A model generated the notes under the pieces. The model was not told the origin of the DNA and did not search any database. It saw nothing but the letters and a program-made list of their open reading frames with translations. Both the position numbers and the translations under genes were made by a program. From Halanaerobiales bacterium (lineage in GTDB: Bacteria; Bacillota; Halanaerobiia; Halanaerobiales; Halanaerobiaceae), in contig JADQBT010000002.1 in the NCBI GenBank assembly GCA_016278485.1, positions 167,601 to 231,600 on the forward strand: a DNA stretch of 64,000 bases, in the 5' to 3' direction. Below, piece after piece: positions 16,712-24,461 of this stretch (positions within the stretch are counted from its first letter, which is position 1; every line of letters begins with the position of its first letter).

Positions 16712-18029
16712 CTATTATCTCCCCAATTAAATCATATTCAAATGCTTCAGTGATTTTGCAATATACAAATTCTCCTAAATTGATATTGTCTCTTTGCTTA
16801 AGATAGACCTGGTTATCAACCTCGGGAGCATCGTATCGTGTCCTGGCTAGAAAATAATCTTCGATTTTTTCATCAATAACTACTTCCAATTCAGAACCAA
16901 TCTTACTTATATTATTATTATATGCTATTTGTTGTTGAGTTTCCATAACTAAATCATGTCTTTTTTCTTTTAGTTCAGCATCAATTTGGTTGCTCATCTG
17001 ATAAGCTGCAGTATCTTCTTCCTTGGAAAATTTAAAAACACCTAGACGATCAAATTTGACCTGATTTACAAACTCTAATAATTCATTAAAATCATGCTCC
17101 GTTTCACCGGGAAAACCTACTATTAATGAGGTTCGCAAGCTAATATCTGGTATCTTTTTTCTAATCTGTTCTACTAATTTATATAAATCTTCTTTTGTTC
17201 CTTTTCTTCCCATCTTTTTTCTAATTTTGCTTGCAGCATGCTGAATAGGTAAGTCTAAATAATTGCATATTTTATCTTCTTTAGCAATTAAATTAATTAA
17301 TTCATCATTAATAAATTCTGGATAACTATACATAATTCGAATCCAATGTAGATCTTTAATTTTAACAAGTTCTTTTAAAAGAGGTATTAAAGATGGCTTT
17401 TGGTAAATATCAACTCCATACTGGGTTGTATCCTGTGCAACTAATATAAGCTCTTTTACACCACCACTAACCAAAGAATTAGCTTCAGCAATAATATCTT
17501 CTATTAATCTACTTTTAACAGGACCTCTAATTAAGGGAATACTACAATAAGTGCAATTATTATTGCAACCTTCTGCTATTTTTAAATAGCTATAATGTTT
17601 TCCAGTAGTCTTTCTTGGCAGACTAGCACGATAATCGAAACTGGGTTTCCCAGTATAAGCTATTTTTTGGCCAGCAAGAGCTTTTTTAATTACTATATTA
17701 ATTTTATCTAGCTCACCAGTTCCTAAAATAGCATCAATTTCTGGCATTTCATGCATTAGTTCTTCTCGATACCTTTGGGTTAAACAACCAGTTACGATTA
17801 AAGCTTGACAATTATATTTTTCTTTGTATTTTCCAGCCTGAATAATAGTATCGATGGATTCTTCTTTAGCATCCTCTATAAAACCACAAGTGTTGATTAC
17901 AATTACTTCAGCCTTATCATAATCTGTTACAAATTGATATTGATCTTCTTCTAAAATCATACCCAGCATATATTCACTATCAACTTCATTTTTAGGACAG
18001 CCAAGTGTTATGAATCCAATATTAATCAT
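16695..18029 (-). CDS. rimO: Ribosomal protein S12 methylthiotransferase RimO
   Basis: Radical-SAM enzyme that adds a methylthio group to an aspartate of ribosomal protein S12. The 444-residue protein has the N-terminal cluster domain (TLGCPKNEVDSEYM, NTCGFI, VTGCLTQR), the radical-SAM CNNNCTYC motif near residue 155, and a C-terminal TRAM domain (about 380-440). The GCPKNEVDSE start distinguishes RimO from the tRNA enzyme MiaB. AGGAGA precedes the ATG. It is first in the rimO-pgsA-pgpA run, and a terminator separates it from the tRNA-Pro gene upstream. Confidence 0.96.
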   Translation of the reverse strand: MINIGFITLGCPKNEVDSEYMLGMILEEDQYQFVTDYDKAEVIVINTCGFIEDAKEESIDTIIQAGKYKEKYNCQALIVTGCLTQRYREELMHEMPEIDAILGTGELDKINIVIKKALAGQKIAYTGKPSFDYRASLPRKTTGKHYSYLKIAEGCNNNCTYCSIPLIRGPVKSRLIEDIIAEANSLVSGGVKELILVAQDTTQYGVDIYQKPSLIPLLKELVKIKDLHWIRIMYSYPEFINDELINLIAKEDKICNYLDLPIQHAASKIRKKMGRKGTKEDLYKLVEQIRKKIPDISLRTSLIVGFPGETEHDFNELLEFVNQVKFDRLGVFKFSKEEDTAAYQMSNQIDAELKEKRHDLVMETQQQIAYNNNISKIGSELEVVIDEKIEDYFLARTRYDAPEVDNQVYLKQRDNINLGEFVYCKITEAFEYDLIGEIIDESTK

Positions 18030-18065
18030 TATATTTCTCCTTTATGTTTAAGTTCCTCGAAAATG

Positions 18066-18087
18066 AAAAAAAAGCCCTGACAGGGCC
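18066..18087 (-). terminator. Terminator between tRNA-Pro and rimO
   Basis: On the minus strand GCCC-TGTCA-GGGC is followed by eight T, 23 bases after the tRNA-Pro CCA end. Confidence 0.85.
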
Positions 18088-18109
18088 TCACATCTAAAAT
18101 ATTTGAAAG

Positions 18110-18186
18110 TGGTCGGGCTATCCGGATTTGAACCGAAGACCTCTACACCCCCAGTGTAGCGCGCTACCAAGCTGCGCCATAGCCCG
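18110..18186 (-). tRNA. tRNA-Pro (anticodon GGG)
   Basis: A 77-base tRNA with a 7-bp acceptor stem CGGGCTA/TAGCCCG, anticodon stem CTACA/TGTAG enclosing CTGGGGG (anticodon GGG), a GGTTCAAAT T loop, and encoded CCA. It has its own promoter and terminator. Confidence 0.96.
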
Positions 18187-18201
18187 TTATTAACAATGAA
18201 T

Positions 18202-18231
18202 ATTATATAAAATTTCAAAGACTACTGTCAA
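18202..18231 (-). promoter_or_regulatory. Promoter of tRNA-Pro
   Basis: Consensus TTGACA (18231-18226) and TATAAT (18207-18202) with an 18-base spacer on the minus strand, 15 bases before the tRNA. Confidence 0.85.
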
Positions 18232-18234
18232 GCA

Positions 18235-18531
18235 TTATTTAACAAAATCTAAATTTTTAAGAAATGAAATGGTCTCATCTGCATGATCTGTTACTACAAA
18301 TACTTCTTGCAAAGAGGCACTGTTTTTTGCAATCATTTTTATACCACTAGGAGTATTATATTTTAGAGTCAAATATGCCGGTACCCCACTACCTTTTCTG
18401 CGATTAATTCGGCCAGGTATTATACTTTTTATTAAATTTGATTTAGATATTTCCAATAAAAAAGGAAAAATATCCTCAATAATAGTATGTTCTTGTTTAA
18501 TTTTATGATCTCTATATTTATTTTCACCCAA
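18235..18531 (-). CDS. Small conserved protein, DUF2103-like
   Basis: A protein of about 98 residues. The KYRDHKIKQEHTIIEDIFPFL start and IIPGRINRRKGSG centre recall the uncharacterised DUF2103 family, sometimes labelled metal-binding; I recognise this from memory of the pattern, not a search. No membrane segment or cysteine cluster is seen. A TTG at 18531 is better spaced from AAGGA than the GTG at 18540, which overlaps the ribosome site. It stands alone between two tRNA genes. Function unknown. Confidence 0.6.
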   Translation of the reverse strand: MGENKYRDHKIKQEHTIIEDIFPFLLEISKSNLIKSIIPGRINRRKGSGVPAYLTLKYNTPSGIKMIAKNSASLQEVFVVTDHADETISFLKNLDFVK

Positions 18532-18611
18532 TAAAATCACATCCTTACATAATTATAACATCATGTTAATAAATACGCAAACAATGCTGATAAAATAACT
18601 ACACCATAAAA

Positions 18612-18640
18612 AGAAAAAATGCCCAGCTTAAAAACTGGAC
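18612..18640 (-). terminator. Terminator after the first tRNA-Thr
   Basis: On the minus strand a 6-bp stem GTCCAG/CTGGGC (one G-T pair) with an 8-base loop is followed by ATTTTTT, eight bases after the tRNA CCA end. Confidence 0.75.
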
Positions 18641-18647
18641 AAAAAAA

Positions 18648-18724
18648 TGGAGCTGACGATCGGACTTGAACCGATAACCTGCTGATTACAAGTCAGCTGC
18701 TCTCCCAGATTGAGCTACGTCAGC
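18648..18724 (-). tRNA. tRNA-Thr (anticodon TGT), copy 1
   Basis: A 77-base tRNA with acceptor stem GCTGACG/CGTCAGC, anticodon stem GCTGA/TCAGC enclosing CTTGTAA (anticodon TGT), a GGTTCAAGT T loop and encoded CCA. It differs from the copy at 23156-23231 only in the D loop (one extra base and one or two substitutions). Confidence 0.96.
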
Positions 18725-18751
18725 TAATTCAACTATTTAATTACAAAAATC

Positions 18752-18781
18752 ATTATATAATAAGATCTTAACGTTTGTCAA
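18752..18781 (-). promoter_or_regulatory. Promoter of tRNA-Thr copy 1
   Basis: TTGACA (18781-18776), 18-base spacer, TATAAT (18757-18752) on the minus strand, just upstream of the tRNA and downstream of the cyclophilin gene. Confidence 0.85.
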
Positions 18782-18817
18782 GAAAAATATAATATTTTTG
18801 CATTCGTGTTCAAATCA

Positions 18818-19336
18818 TTAGATAATTTCAGGTTCATCATATTCTTCTCCAAATAGATCGATCTCTACATTTTTCATGATCTGATCGTCTAGAGGCATGT
18901 CACGCTGATTAGTTCCAATATTAGCAATCATATCTACTACATCCATTCCATCTTTAACCTTACCAAAAGCTGCATATTGACCATCCAAATGTGGAGCATC
19001 TTGATGTATAATAAAAAATTGTGAACCAGCAGAATCTGGTTGTCTACTTCGTGCCATAGAAATTACTCCTCTTTCGTGTTCTAAATCATTTTCAAAACCA
19101 TTTGCAGAAAATTCTCCTTTAATTGAATAGCCCGGACCACCCATTCCTGTACCTTCTGGACAACCACCTTGAATCATGAATCCATTAATTACTCTATGAA
19201 ACTTTATACCATTATAATAATTTTTTTCTATTAAATCAATAAAATTATTTACAGTATTCGGTGCTATCTCAGGATATAATTCTAATTTAATTTCCTTATC
19301 ATTTTCCATTGTTATTGTTACTTCAGGATTCTTCAT
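18818..19336 (-). CDS. Cyclophilin-type peptidyl-prolyl cis-trans isomerase
   Basis: Protein-folding catalyst of 172 residues without signal peptide, so cytoplasmic. The cyclophilin core is clear: YYNGIKFHRVINGFMIQGG, the MARSRQPDSAGSQFFI active-site stretch, and HLDGQYAAFGKV. GGAGAGTGAT precedes the ATG. It stands alone, with a terminator of the upstream BMP gene before it and the tRNA-Thr promoter after it. Confidence 0.96.
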   Translation of the reverse strand: MKNPEVTITMENDKEIKLELYPEIAPNTVNNFIDLIEKNYYNGIKFHRVINGFMIQGGCPEGTGMGGPGYSIKGEFSANGFENDLEHERGVISMARSRQPDSAGSQFFIIHQDAPHLDGQYAAFGKVKDGMDVVDMIANIGTNQRDMPLDDQIMKNVEIDLFGEEYDEPEII

Positions 19337-19430
19337 TATCTAATCACTCTCCAATTATTCATTATTATCTTTTAATTTTATTATCTTATTATAATTTTAA
19401 CAATATCAAAAAAATTTTGCAAGCATAAAT

Positions 19431-19460
19431 AAAAAGAGCAGCTTCAAAACTGCTCTTTTT
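19431..19460 (-). terminator. Terminator after the BMP-family gene
   Basis: An 11-bp perfect stem AAAAAGAGCAG/CTGCTCTTTTT with an 8-base loop; the flanking A and T runs make it symmetrical, but the minus-strand gene ends just before it. Confidence 0.9.
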
Positions 19461-19491
19461 ATTATCATATTATCAAAAATCAGATCTTAAT

Positions 19492-20496
19492 TTAATCATC
19501 GAGCTCAAGGGTATCCAGATTCTTTTTGACTTCTATTTCTCCTGAAGCTACCTTTTCGGCAATTGATTTAATTTCATCATTAATCTCATTAGAGACAATA
19601 TTTAAAGGAAACTTTAAATAACGGCCTTCATCTTCACCAAATTTCATTGGAATATAACCGCTTGTTTTACCATTTCTAATCTGCTTAATAGCTGCAAAAA
19701 TCGGTTTCTGATAACGAAAGAGATCAGAAGTAACATGGTTAGCTGGTGCTAAGTGTTGCTTATCAGTATAGGTTGTTGTTATTAGAACCTGATGGTCAGC
19801 ATTTTCTACCGCTCTAAAGAGTCCATAATTACCTAGATTCACGCCACTAATAATAAAATCAACACCTTTGGAAATTAAGGACTCAGCAGCTTGCCTTGTT
19901 TTAAGTGGATCATTAAAATCTCCAACATAAAGATAGTGTAACTTCGCTGCAGGGTTATATTTATCCTTTGCCTGATCAATTGCATTTAAGACACCATAAG
20001 TGAAAGGCAATTCTAATCCACCTATATAGCCAATCTGATTTGTTTTAGTAACTTTAGATGCTAAAGCACCAATAACATAAAATCCAGGATAATAATTTCT
20101 ATCAAGAAGTATTACATTATTATATTCTTCTTCAAGTTTTCTGTCACCTTCAATAATGAAAGTCGTATTAGGATAATCAGAGACTATTTCAAAAACTGCT
20201 TGATTAAATTGTGCTCCATGAGCCCAAATAATTTCAAAATCAGCTTCTGCATATTCTGAAATAACCCGCTTGGCATCTGATACTGCAACTTTTTCTGAAA
20301 AGGCTACTTCCATCTCGAGATTTTCTTCTACTGCTTGCATAGTCACATAACCTGCTGCATTAAAATCAGCATCCTGTATAGAACCAGGGAAAATGACAGC
20401 CATTTTTTCATTTTGAGCATTAACAGAAAGTGAACCAATTGATAAAACAACTAATAAAGATAAAATTACTATTTTAGAAACCATTGTTTTCAACAT
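19492..20496 (-). CDS. BMP/PnrA-family substrate-binding protein, non-lipoprotein
   Basis: Binding protein of the Med/BMP family, which in ABC systems binds purine nucleosides. The 334-residue protein has a signal peptide (hydrophobic to about residue 25) ending in a type I site, VNA-QNE, with no lipobox cysteine. Family features include VIFPGSIQDADFNAAGY, IIWAHGAQFN, IGYIGGLELP and the GVDFIISGVN segment. In a diderm a free periplasmic binding protein is reasonable. It stands alone, between a terminator and a structured leader. A matching nucleoside-type ABC transporter that lacks its own binding protein lies at 34-38 kb, so it may serve that transporter. AGGAGG nine bases before the ATG supports the start. 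Confidence 0.85.
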   Translation of the reverse strand: MLKTMVSKIVILSLLVVLSIGSLSVNAQNEKMAVIFPGSIQDADFNAAGYVTMQAVEENLEMEVAFSEKVAVSDAKRVISEYAEADFEIIWAHGAQFNQAVFEIVSDYPNTTFIIEGDRKLEEEYNNVILLDRNYYPGFYVIGALASKVTKTNQIGYIGGLELPFTYGVLNAIDQAKDKYNPAAKLHYLYVGDFNDPLKTRQAAESLISKGVDFIISGVNLGNYGLFRAVENADHQVLITTTYTDKQHLAPANHVTSDLFRYQKPIFAAIKQIRNGKTSGYIPMKFGEDEGRYLKFPLNIVSNEINDEIKSIAEKVASGEIEVKKNLDTLELDD

Positions 20497-20589
20497 ATAA
20501 AATTACCTCCTATTTTAGTTCGATTTATACTCTATATATTACTTTATAATAAAAGTATATTAGTTATGATTATTATTATCAGTTAAATG

Positions 20590-20637
20590 TAATACGTCAT
20601 TAGAACAAAATGGCCTACGGCCATCTAAATGACATTA
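20590..20637. other. Structured intergenic hairpin upstream of the BMP gene
   Basis: An extended imperfect hairpin: ATGGCC-TAC-GGCCAT at the tip (20610-20624), an uneven internal loop, then GTCATT (20596-20601) pairing with AATGAC (20628-20633) and TAAT with ATTA outside. It lacks a T run, so it is not a simple terminator. It lies about 95-140 bases before the BMP gene start and could be a leader RNA element or a protein site. The rest of the 288-base gap holds an upstream terminator and AT-rich sequence with nothing else recognised. Confidence 0.5.
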
Positions 20638-20707
20638 AGGTTAGATTTTCTTGATGTCGGAAATTATTTATCCACAAAGCCAATAAGGTACAATTTCCTA
20701 GACATTT

Positions 20708-20738
20708 AAAAAGCCTCCTGGATTAATCCAGAAGGCTT
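20708..20738 (-). terminator. Terminator after the cyclase gene
   Basis: A long stem, AAGCCT-x-CTGGATTAATCCAG-x-AGGCTT with one internal mismatch, followed on the minus strand by TTTAAATG. It lies about 45 bases after the cyclase stop. Confidence 0.8.
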
Positions 20739-20784
20739 ATGACAAATAATTAATTTTATATTGACTAAAGTCATTAACAAAAAC

Positions 20785-21543
20785 TTATAAATCTTCTACA
20801 AAAGCAACACAGCGACCTATACTTGCTTCCATATCTATGCCTTTCCAGGGAAAGAAACCTACTTTGCATCTTCTATTACTTAATTTATCTATTTCTCCAC
20901 CTAGATTTTCTGCGTGAATAATACCATGTGGAAATAAAATAACATGCATCATCTGCCTGGCTTTGGGATGAGTGAAAATATCATCTAAAGGTTTGCCAAG
21001 ATGTTTTTCTGCCTCTTGAGCGAGATCAGGCCGTAAAACCCTACAGACTGTATTCATCGGATGGTCAGCAGCACCACAGTCAACACCAATCCACTTCAAC
21101 TTCTTTTTTATTATCCATTCTACAAATTCATAATTAGGTCCGGGATGTTTCATAAAATATCTTTCTTCATCTGCTGTTGGCTGATCCCAACTATACTTAT
21201 GGTAACCAGTATTTATAATCAATATATCATTTTCTTTTACTTCTACTCTATCTTCAATCATTTTGGAAGTATAAATATCATAATCACCAACTTCATCACT
21301 CAAATCAACAATTACTGCATCTCCATAAAGAGTTTCCAGTGGTATACTAGCCATATCCCTACCGGCAGTCCAGAAATGTCTTTCACCATCAAGATGAGTT
21401 CCAATATGATTGGGAGTACTTATCAACTGAGCATTTACTCTCTCGGTAGCTAATCGTTTAAAATACTTCATTTCAAATGGTTTAAAAGTTGGCCAGGGTG
21501 GTGTAGAAACACCAATTGGTTGAGTTAGATCAAAAAGTTTCAA
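20785..21543 (-). CDS. Cyclase family protein (kynurenine formamidase-like hydrolase)
   Basis: Metal-dependent hydrolase of the cyclase/KynB family, 252 residues. The defining metal-binding motif HxGTHLDxxxH is present as HIGTHLDGERHF near residue 47, with DLTQPI at the start and a second conserved stretch (WIGVDCGAADHP) near residue 165. Members hydrolyse N-formylkynurenine or other amides; the substrate here is not known. TTG start after GGGGTGAT. It follows the Nif3-like gene by 10 bp and is likely co-transcribed with it. Confidence 0.85.
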   Translation of the reverse strand: MKLFDLTQPIGVSTPPWPTFKPFEMKYFKRLATERVNAQLISTPNHIGTHLDGERHFWTAGRDMASIPLETLYGDAVIVDLSDEVGDYDIYTSKMIEDRVEVKENDILIINTGYHKYSWDQPTADEERYFMKHPGPNYEFVEWIIKKKLKWIGVDCGAADHPMNTVCRVLRPDLAQEAEKHLGKPLDDIFTHPKARQMMHVILFPHGIIHAENLGGEIDKLSNRRCKVGFFPWKGIDMEASIGRCVAFVEDL

Positions 21544-21553
21544 TTAATCACCC

Positions 21554-22504
21554 CTATCTTTTTACTCGAATAAGACCAGAACAACTAACAACTTCAATAC
21601 CTTTTTTCACTAATTTATCTGCTAATAGATTCATACCAATAGAATCACTGGCCATATGTCCAGCAATAATTACATTTATATGATTTTCTTCTGCCTTTTT
21701 GCGGTGTTCTTCTCCAATATGCATGCAGACCAAAGTTCCAACTCCTGCTTGTGCTAGTTTCTCATAAGCTTGTTTTGAACCTCCAGTACCACCAGTCATT
21801 TCAACAACTACTTTTCCCGCCCTATTCTCTTTAGAGCCAATTACTATATTAGGTCCTGCTTTTAATTTAGTCGCTTCCCTGTATTCCGGAATCTTTTTTA
21901 ATAAATCAATAACATCTCCAACGGTAGTTAAATCTTCTTTATTAATTTTATTTTGTAGAAAATTGACAACTAAATTATCTGCTGGTGTATGTACACACAT
22001 TAATGGAATATCAAAAATTTCAGCTGCATCTCTAGTCTTATTATGATTTGCAGGCATTAAACCTCTTTTGACCTCATTGATTCTCTCTGCCATTATTCCT
22101 TCAGCAATATTTACTGGTACTCCCAAATCATTTAAAATATCTTCCTGCATATGCATTACATCATACAACCCAGCCAAAGCTTTTCCGCTTGGATGATGTG
22201 CAATCACTGCATCAATTTTAGTTCCTTTTTCTGTTAGTCTATCAGCAACTAATATTTCACCAGTATCAATATCAATTCCCATTAATACTCTATTAACTTC
22301 TTTATCCTGTTGACCAGATAGAATTCTTGTATCTGCATACGGATTACTTAAACTAGCTTGATCAAATAATTCTTTTTCTTTGTCATCTAATTTATCAAAT
22401 TCCTCTTTTTTCTTAGCTAACATTCTTTTAATTTCCTTACTATCTCGAGGATCAACTTCTTTTCCAGTCTCTACAGCCAACTGATAAATTTCTTTTAATA
22501 ACAT
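21554..22504 (-). CDS. NIF3-like (NGG1p-interacting factor 3) family protein
   Basis: A protein of 316 residues related to the NIF3/DUF34 family of di-metal proteins of uncertain role. An N-terminal charged helical region (about 1-60) precedes the core with IDIDTGEILVADRL, VIAHHPSGKAL, VCMHIGEEHRKKAEENH and VIIAGHMASDSIGMN; the His-rich segments resemble the family metal sites. It lies between the short CvfB-like gene and the cyclase. A direct enzyme activity cannot be assigned. Confidence 0.8.
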   Translation of the reverse strand: MLLKEIYQLAVETGKEVDPRDSKEIKRMLAKKKEEFDKLDDKEKELFDQASLSNPYADTRILSGQQDKEVNRVLMGIDIDTGEILVADRLTEKGTKIDAVIAHHPSGKALAGLYDVMHMQEDILNDLGVPVNIAEGIMAERINEVKRGLMPANHNKTRDAAEIFDIPLMCVHTPADNLVVNFLQNKINKEDLTTVGDVIDLLKKIPEYREATKLKAGPNIVIGSKENRAGKVVVEMTGGTGGSKQAYEKLAQAGVGTLVCMHIGEEHRKKAEENHINVIIAGHMASDSIGMNLLADKLVKKGIEVVSCSGLIRVKR

Positions 22505-22527
22505 TACTTTACCACCTAATTTCTTTA

Positions 22528-22989
22528 TTATTTAATTTCAATTCCTTGATCAGTTATATTTATAACCTTTTCTTTATAAAGTCCTCCAATTGCCTTTTTA
22601 AAACTACCTTTACTCATTTGTAATTCTTCTTTTATTTTTTGAGGAGAACTATTATCATTTAACGGTAAAAACCCAGCTTCCTTTTTTAATCTATTCAGAA
22701 TTTTTTGTTTAGCTTCCTCTATTCTACCATAGCCAATTTTTCTTAGGCTAACATCAATTTTATTATCATCTCTAATTTTCTTAATATAACCTTTAATTTC
22801 ATCTCCAACTATTAAATTCTTATAAATATCATTTTCATATACCAAACCATAATATTTGTTATTAATGATAACCTTTATACCTAGATCAGTGAACTTATAA
22901 ATTATAATGTCCACTTCATCCCCTGGACTAAAGTCTAATTCTTCTGGAGCCTCTTCTATTCCATCAGTAACTATTTCTTTTCTATTCAT
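22528..22989 (-). CDS. Short CvfB-like RNA-binding protein (S1 plus winged helix)
   Basis: A protein of 153 residues matching only the C-terminal half of CvfB/YitL (about 280 residues, three S1-like domains plus winged helix). An S1-like OB domain (about 24-90) is followed by a winged-helix domain with the CvfB-type FLPLNDNSSPQKI and MSKGSFKKAIGGLYK segments. The ATG at 22989 lies nine bases after GAGGTG; a GTG at 23001 overlaps that site and is rejected. No N-terminal half is present upstream, so this looks like a naturally short form, not a frameshift remnant. It leads the run of Nif3-like and cyclase genes. Confidence 0.78.
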   Translation of the reverse strand: MNRKEIVTDGIEEAPEELDFSPGDEVDIIIYKFTDLGIKVIINNKYYGLVYENDIYKNLIVGDEIKGYIKKIRDDNKIDVSLRKIGYGRIEEAKQKILNRLKKEAGFLPLNDNSSPQKIKEELQMSKGSFKKAIGGLYKEKVINITDQGIEIK

Positions 22990-23104
22990 TTTATTTAACA
23001 CCTCGTATAGTTAATTATTAATATTAGCTTACTTCACTATTATAAACTTAATTATGGTAAATATCAATTTTATGATTTAAAGAATATCAGAAACTATTAC
23101 GCAT

Positions 23105-23133
23105 AAAAAAAACCACCAGTCATAACGGGTGGT
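23105..23133 (-). terminator. Terminator after the Trp-Thr tRNA pair
   Basis: On the minus strand ACCACC and GGTGGT form a 6-bp stem with a 10-base loop and are followed by eight T, about 22 bases after the tRNA-Thr CCA end. Confidence 0.88.
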
Positions 23134-23155
23134 ATAAAATCACTTATATAAGAAA

Positions 23156-23231
23156 TGGAGCTGACGATCGGACTTGAACCGATAACCTGCTGATTACAAG
23201 TCAGCTGCTCTTCCAATTGAGCTACGTCAGC
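23156..23231 (-). tRNA. tRNA-Thr (anticodon TGT), copy 2
   Basis: A 76-base tRNA identical to copy 1 in acceptor, anticodon and T arms; the D loop differs. Anticodon TGT, CCA encoded. It follows tRNA-Trp by seven bases in one transcript. Confidence 0.96.
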
Positions 23232-23238
23232 TAATTAA

Positions 23239-23315
23239 TGGCAGGGGAGACAGGAATCGAACCTGCAACCAACGGATTTGGAGTCCGCTACTCTGCCTGA
23301 TTGAGCTACTCCCCT
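23239..23315 (-). tRNA. tRNA-Trp (anticodon CCA)
   Basis: A 77-base tRNA with acceptor stem AGGGGAG/CTCCCCT, anticodon stem GCGGA/TCCGT enclosing CTCCAAA (anticodon CCA), GGTTCGATT T loop, G discriminator and encoded CCA. Confidence 0.96.
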
Positions 23316-23354
23316 ACAAGATATAATAGTTATTTTCCTTTCAACACAAAGACT

Positions 23355-23383
23355 ATTATATCCAAGTCATATCATTAGGTCAA
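23355..23383 (-). promoter_or_regulatory. Promoter of the tRNA-Trp/tRNA-Thr pair
   Basis: TTGACC (23383-23378), 17-base spacer, TATAAT (23360-23355) on the minus strand, about 40 bases before tRNA-Trp. The remaining sequence up to the DUF4097-like gene is AT-rich and shows nothing else I can name. Confidence 0.82.
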
Positions 23384-23468
23384 ATCAATTTTATTTAATT
23401 AAAGATGATTATAAACAATTATATTATAAATAGTACTTTAAGCGCCTATTCTCTCGATTATTAATAAA

Positions 23469-24449
23469 CTATCTTATCTCTAAATCAGAATAATTAGCAT
23501 CTACTTCGATAAGATATTTACCAGCACCTATTTGCCCAATCCTACTTTCAGTAAAATTACTTTCTTCTTCTGAAAGAGCAAAATCAGTAATTATATTTCC
23601 GTATTTTGTTTTTAAATCAAATTTAACATCTTGCATGGTTTGATCAAGCCTAAGATCTAAATCACAGTAGTTTAAATCTAACTCAATACTATTTTGGATA
23701 TTTTTAAAAGTCAGATCACCATAATTAGCTTCCCCAGTAATTAAACCAGTTACATCACTAATATTTAGAACTATATAATCAGTTGTAAAGTTTAAATCTC
23801 CTTGAATATTACTGATAGTTAAATCACCATATTTTCCAGTAAAATTAATTGGTGCAGCAATATTATTTAACTCACTTAGACCGTATTTATTTTCAGCATT
23901 AATCATTGCAGCTAAATTATGCAAACTTAATTTTCCATACTTATTTTGCAAATCCAGGGCCAGCCACTTCGGTGCAATAATCTGGTAGTTAATTTCAACT
24001 GCCCGGATATCATTCCTGGTCTTTGGTTTAACTGTTTCAATTAATAAATCGCCATTTCCTCTAAGCGGATTAATTTCAATCTCCTTTAGATATTCCGCCG
24101 CACTTGCTTCACTATTTGCATAGACAATAATTTCATAATTAATTTCTAGTTGATCACTGTTTGAACCTTGTACAGTAATAGATCCATATGAATTATTAAG
24201 CTTTAATTTTTGCAAATCATGCGTATTTAATTCTAATTTATTATTTTTCTCAACACTTGGATAATCCTGTCTATTAATAAATTGTAAATTATTATCATCA
24301 AGATGAAGATTACTTAATTCCCGAATAGATTCAGTCTCAAATTGCTTGAAAAAATTTGCCATAATATCAACATTATTTATTTTTAGGTCAAAAAACATTA
24401 ATACATATAAAGCTATTAAAATCAAAGCAACCCATTTTTTTCGATTCAT
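23469..24449 (-). CDS. Membrane-anchored DUF4097-like beta-repeat protein
   Basis: A 326-residue protein with an N-terminal membrane anchor (about residues 5-22), a linker, and a long beta-repeat region (about 70-320). The repeat region has recurring KYG/NYGDL units about 20 residues apart (NKYGKLSL, ENKYGLSEL, GKYGDLTI, ANYGDLTF, TKYGNII), the pattern of DUF4097 adhesin-like solenoids. It is the last gene of a GntR-ATPase-permease run, 12 bp after the permease, with AGGAGG before the ATG. DUF4097 proteins often sit beside envelope-stress regulators and ABC exporters; the exact role is unknown. Confidence 0.78.
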   Translation of the reverse strand: MNRKKWVALILIALYVLMFFDLKINNVDIMANFFKQFETESIRELSNLHLDDNNLQFINRQDYPSVEKNNKLELNTHDLQKLKLNNSYGSITVQGSNSDQLEINYEIIVYANSEASAAEYLKEIEINPLRGNGDLLIETVKPKTRNDIRAVEINYQIIAPKWLALDLQNKYGKLSLHNLAAMINAENKYGLSELNNIAAPINFTGKYGDLTISNIQGDLNFTTDYIVLNISDVTGLITGEANYGDLTFKNIQNSIELDLNYCDLDLRLDQTMQDVKFDLKTKYGNIITDFALSEEESNFTESRIGQIGAGKYLIEVDANYSDLEIR

Positions 24450-24461
24450 ATTTTCCTCCTT

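Noticed and set aside
20497-20589. Purine riboswitch in the leader of the BMP gene
   Set aside because: None of the conserved purine-riboswitch core bases (TATA, TCTACC, CCGTAAA-like elements) could be found; only an unrelated hairpin lies nearby.
18648-23231. Integrated mobile element using tRNA-Thr as attachment site
   Set aside because: The second copy is a full functional tRNA with a different D loop, not a 3' fragment, and no integrase, recombinase or phage gene is in the block.
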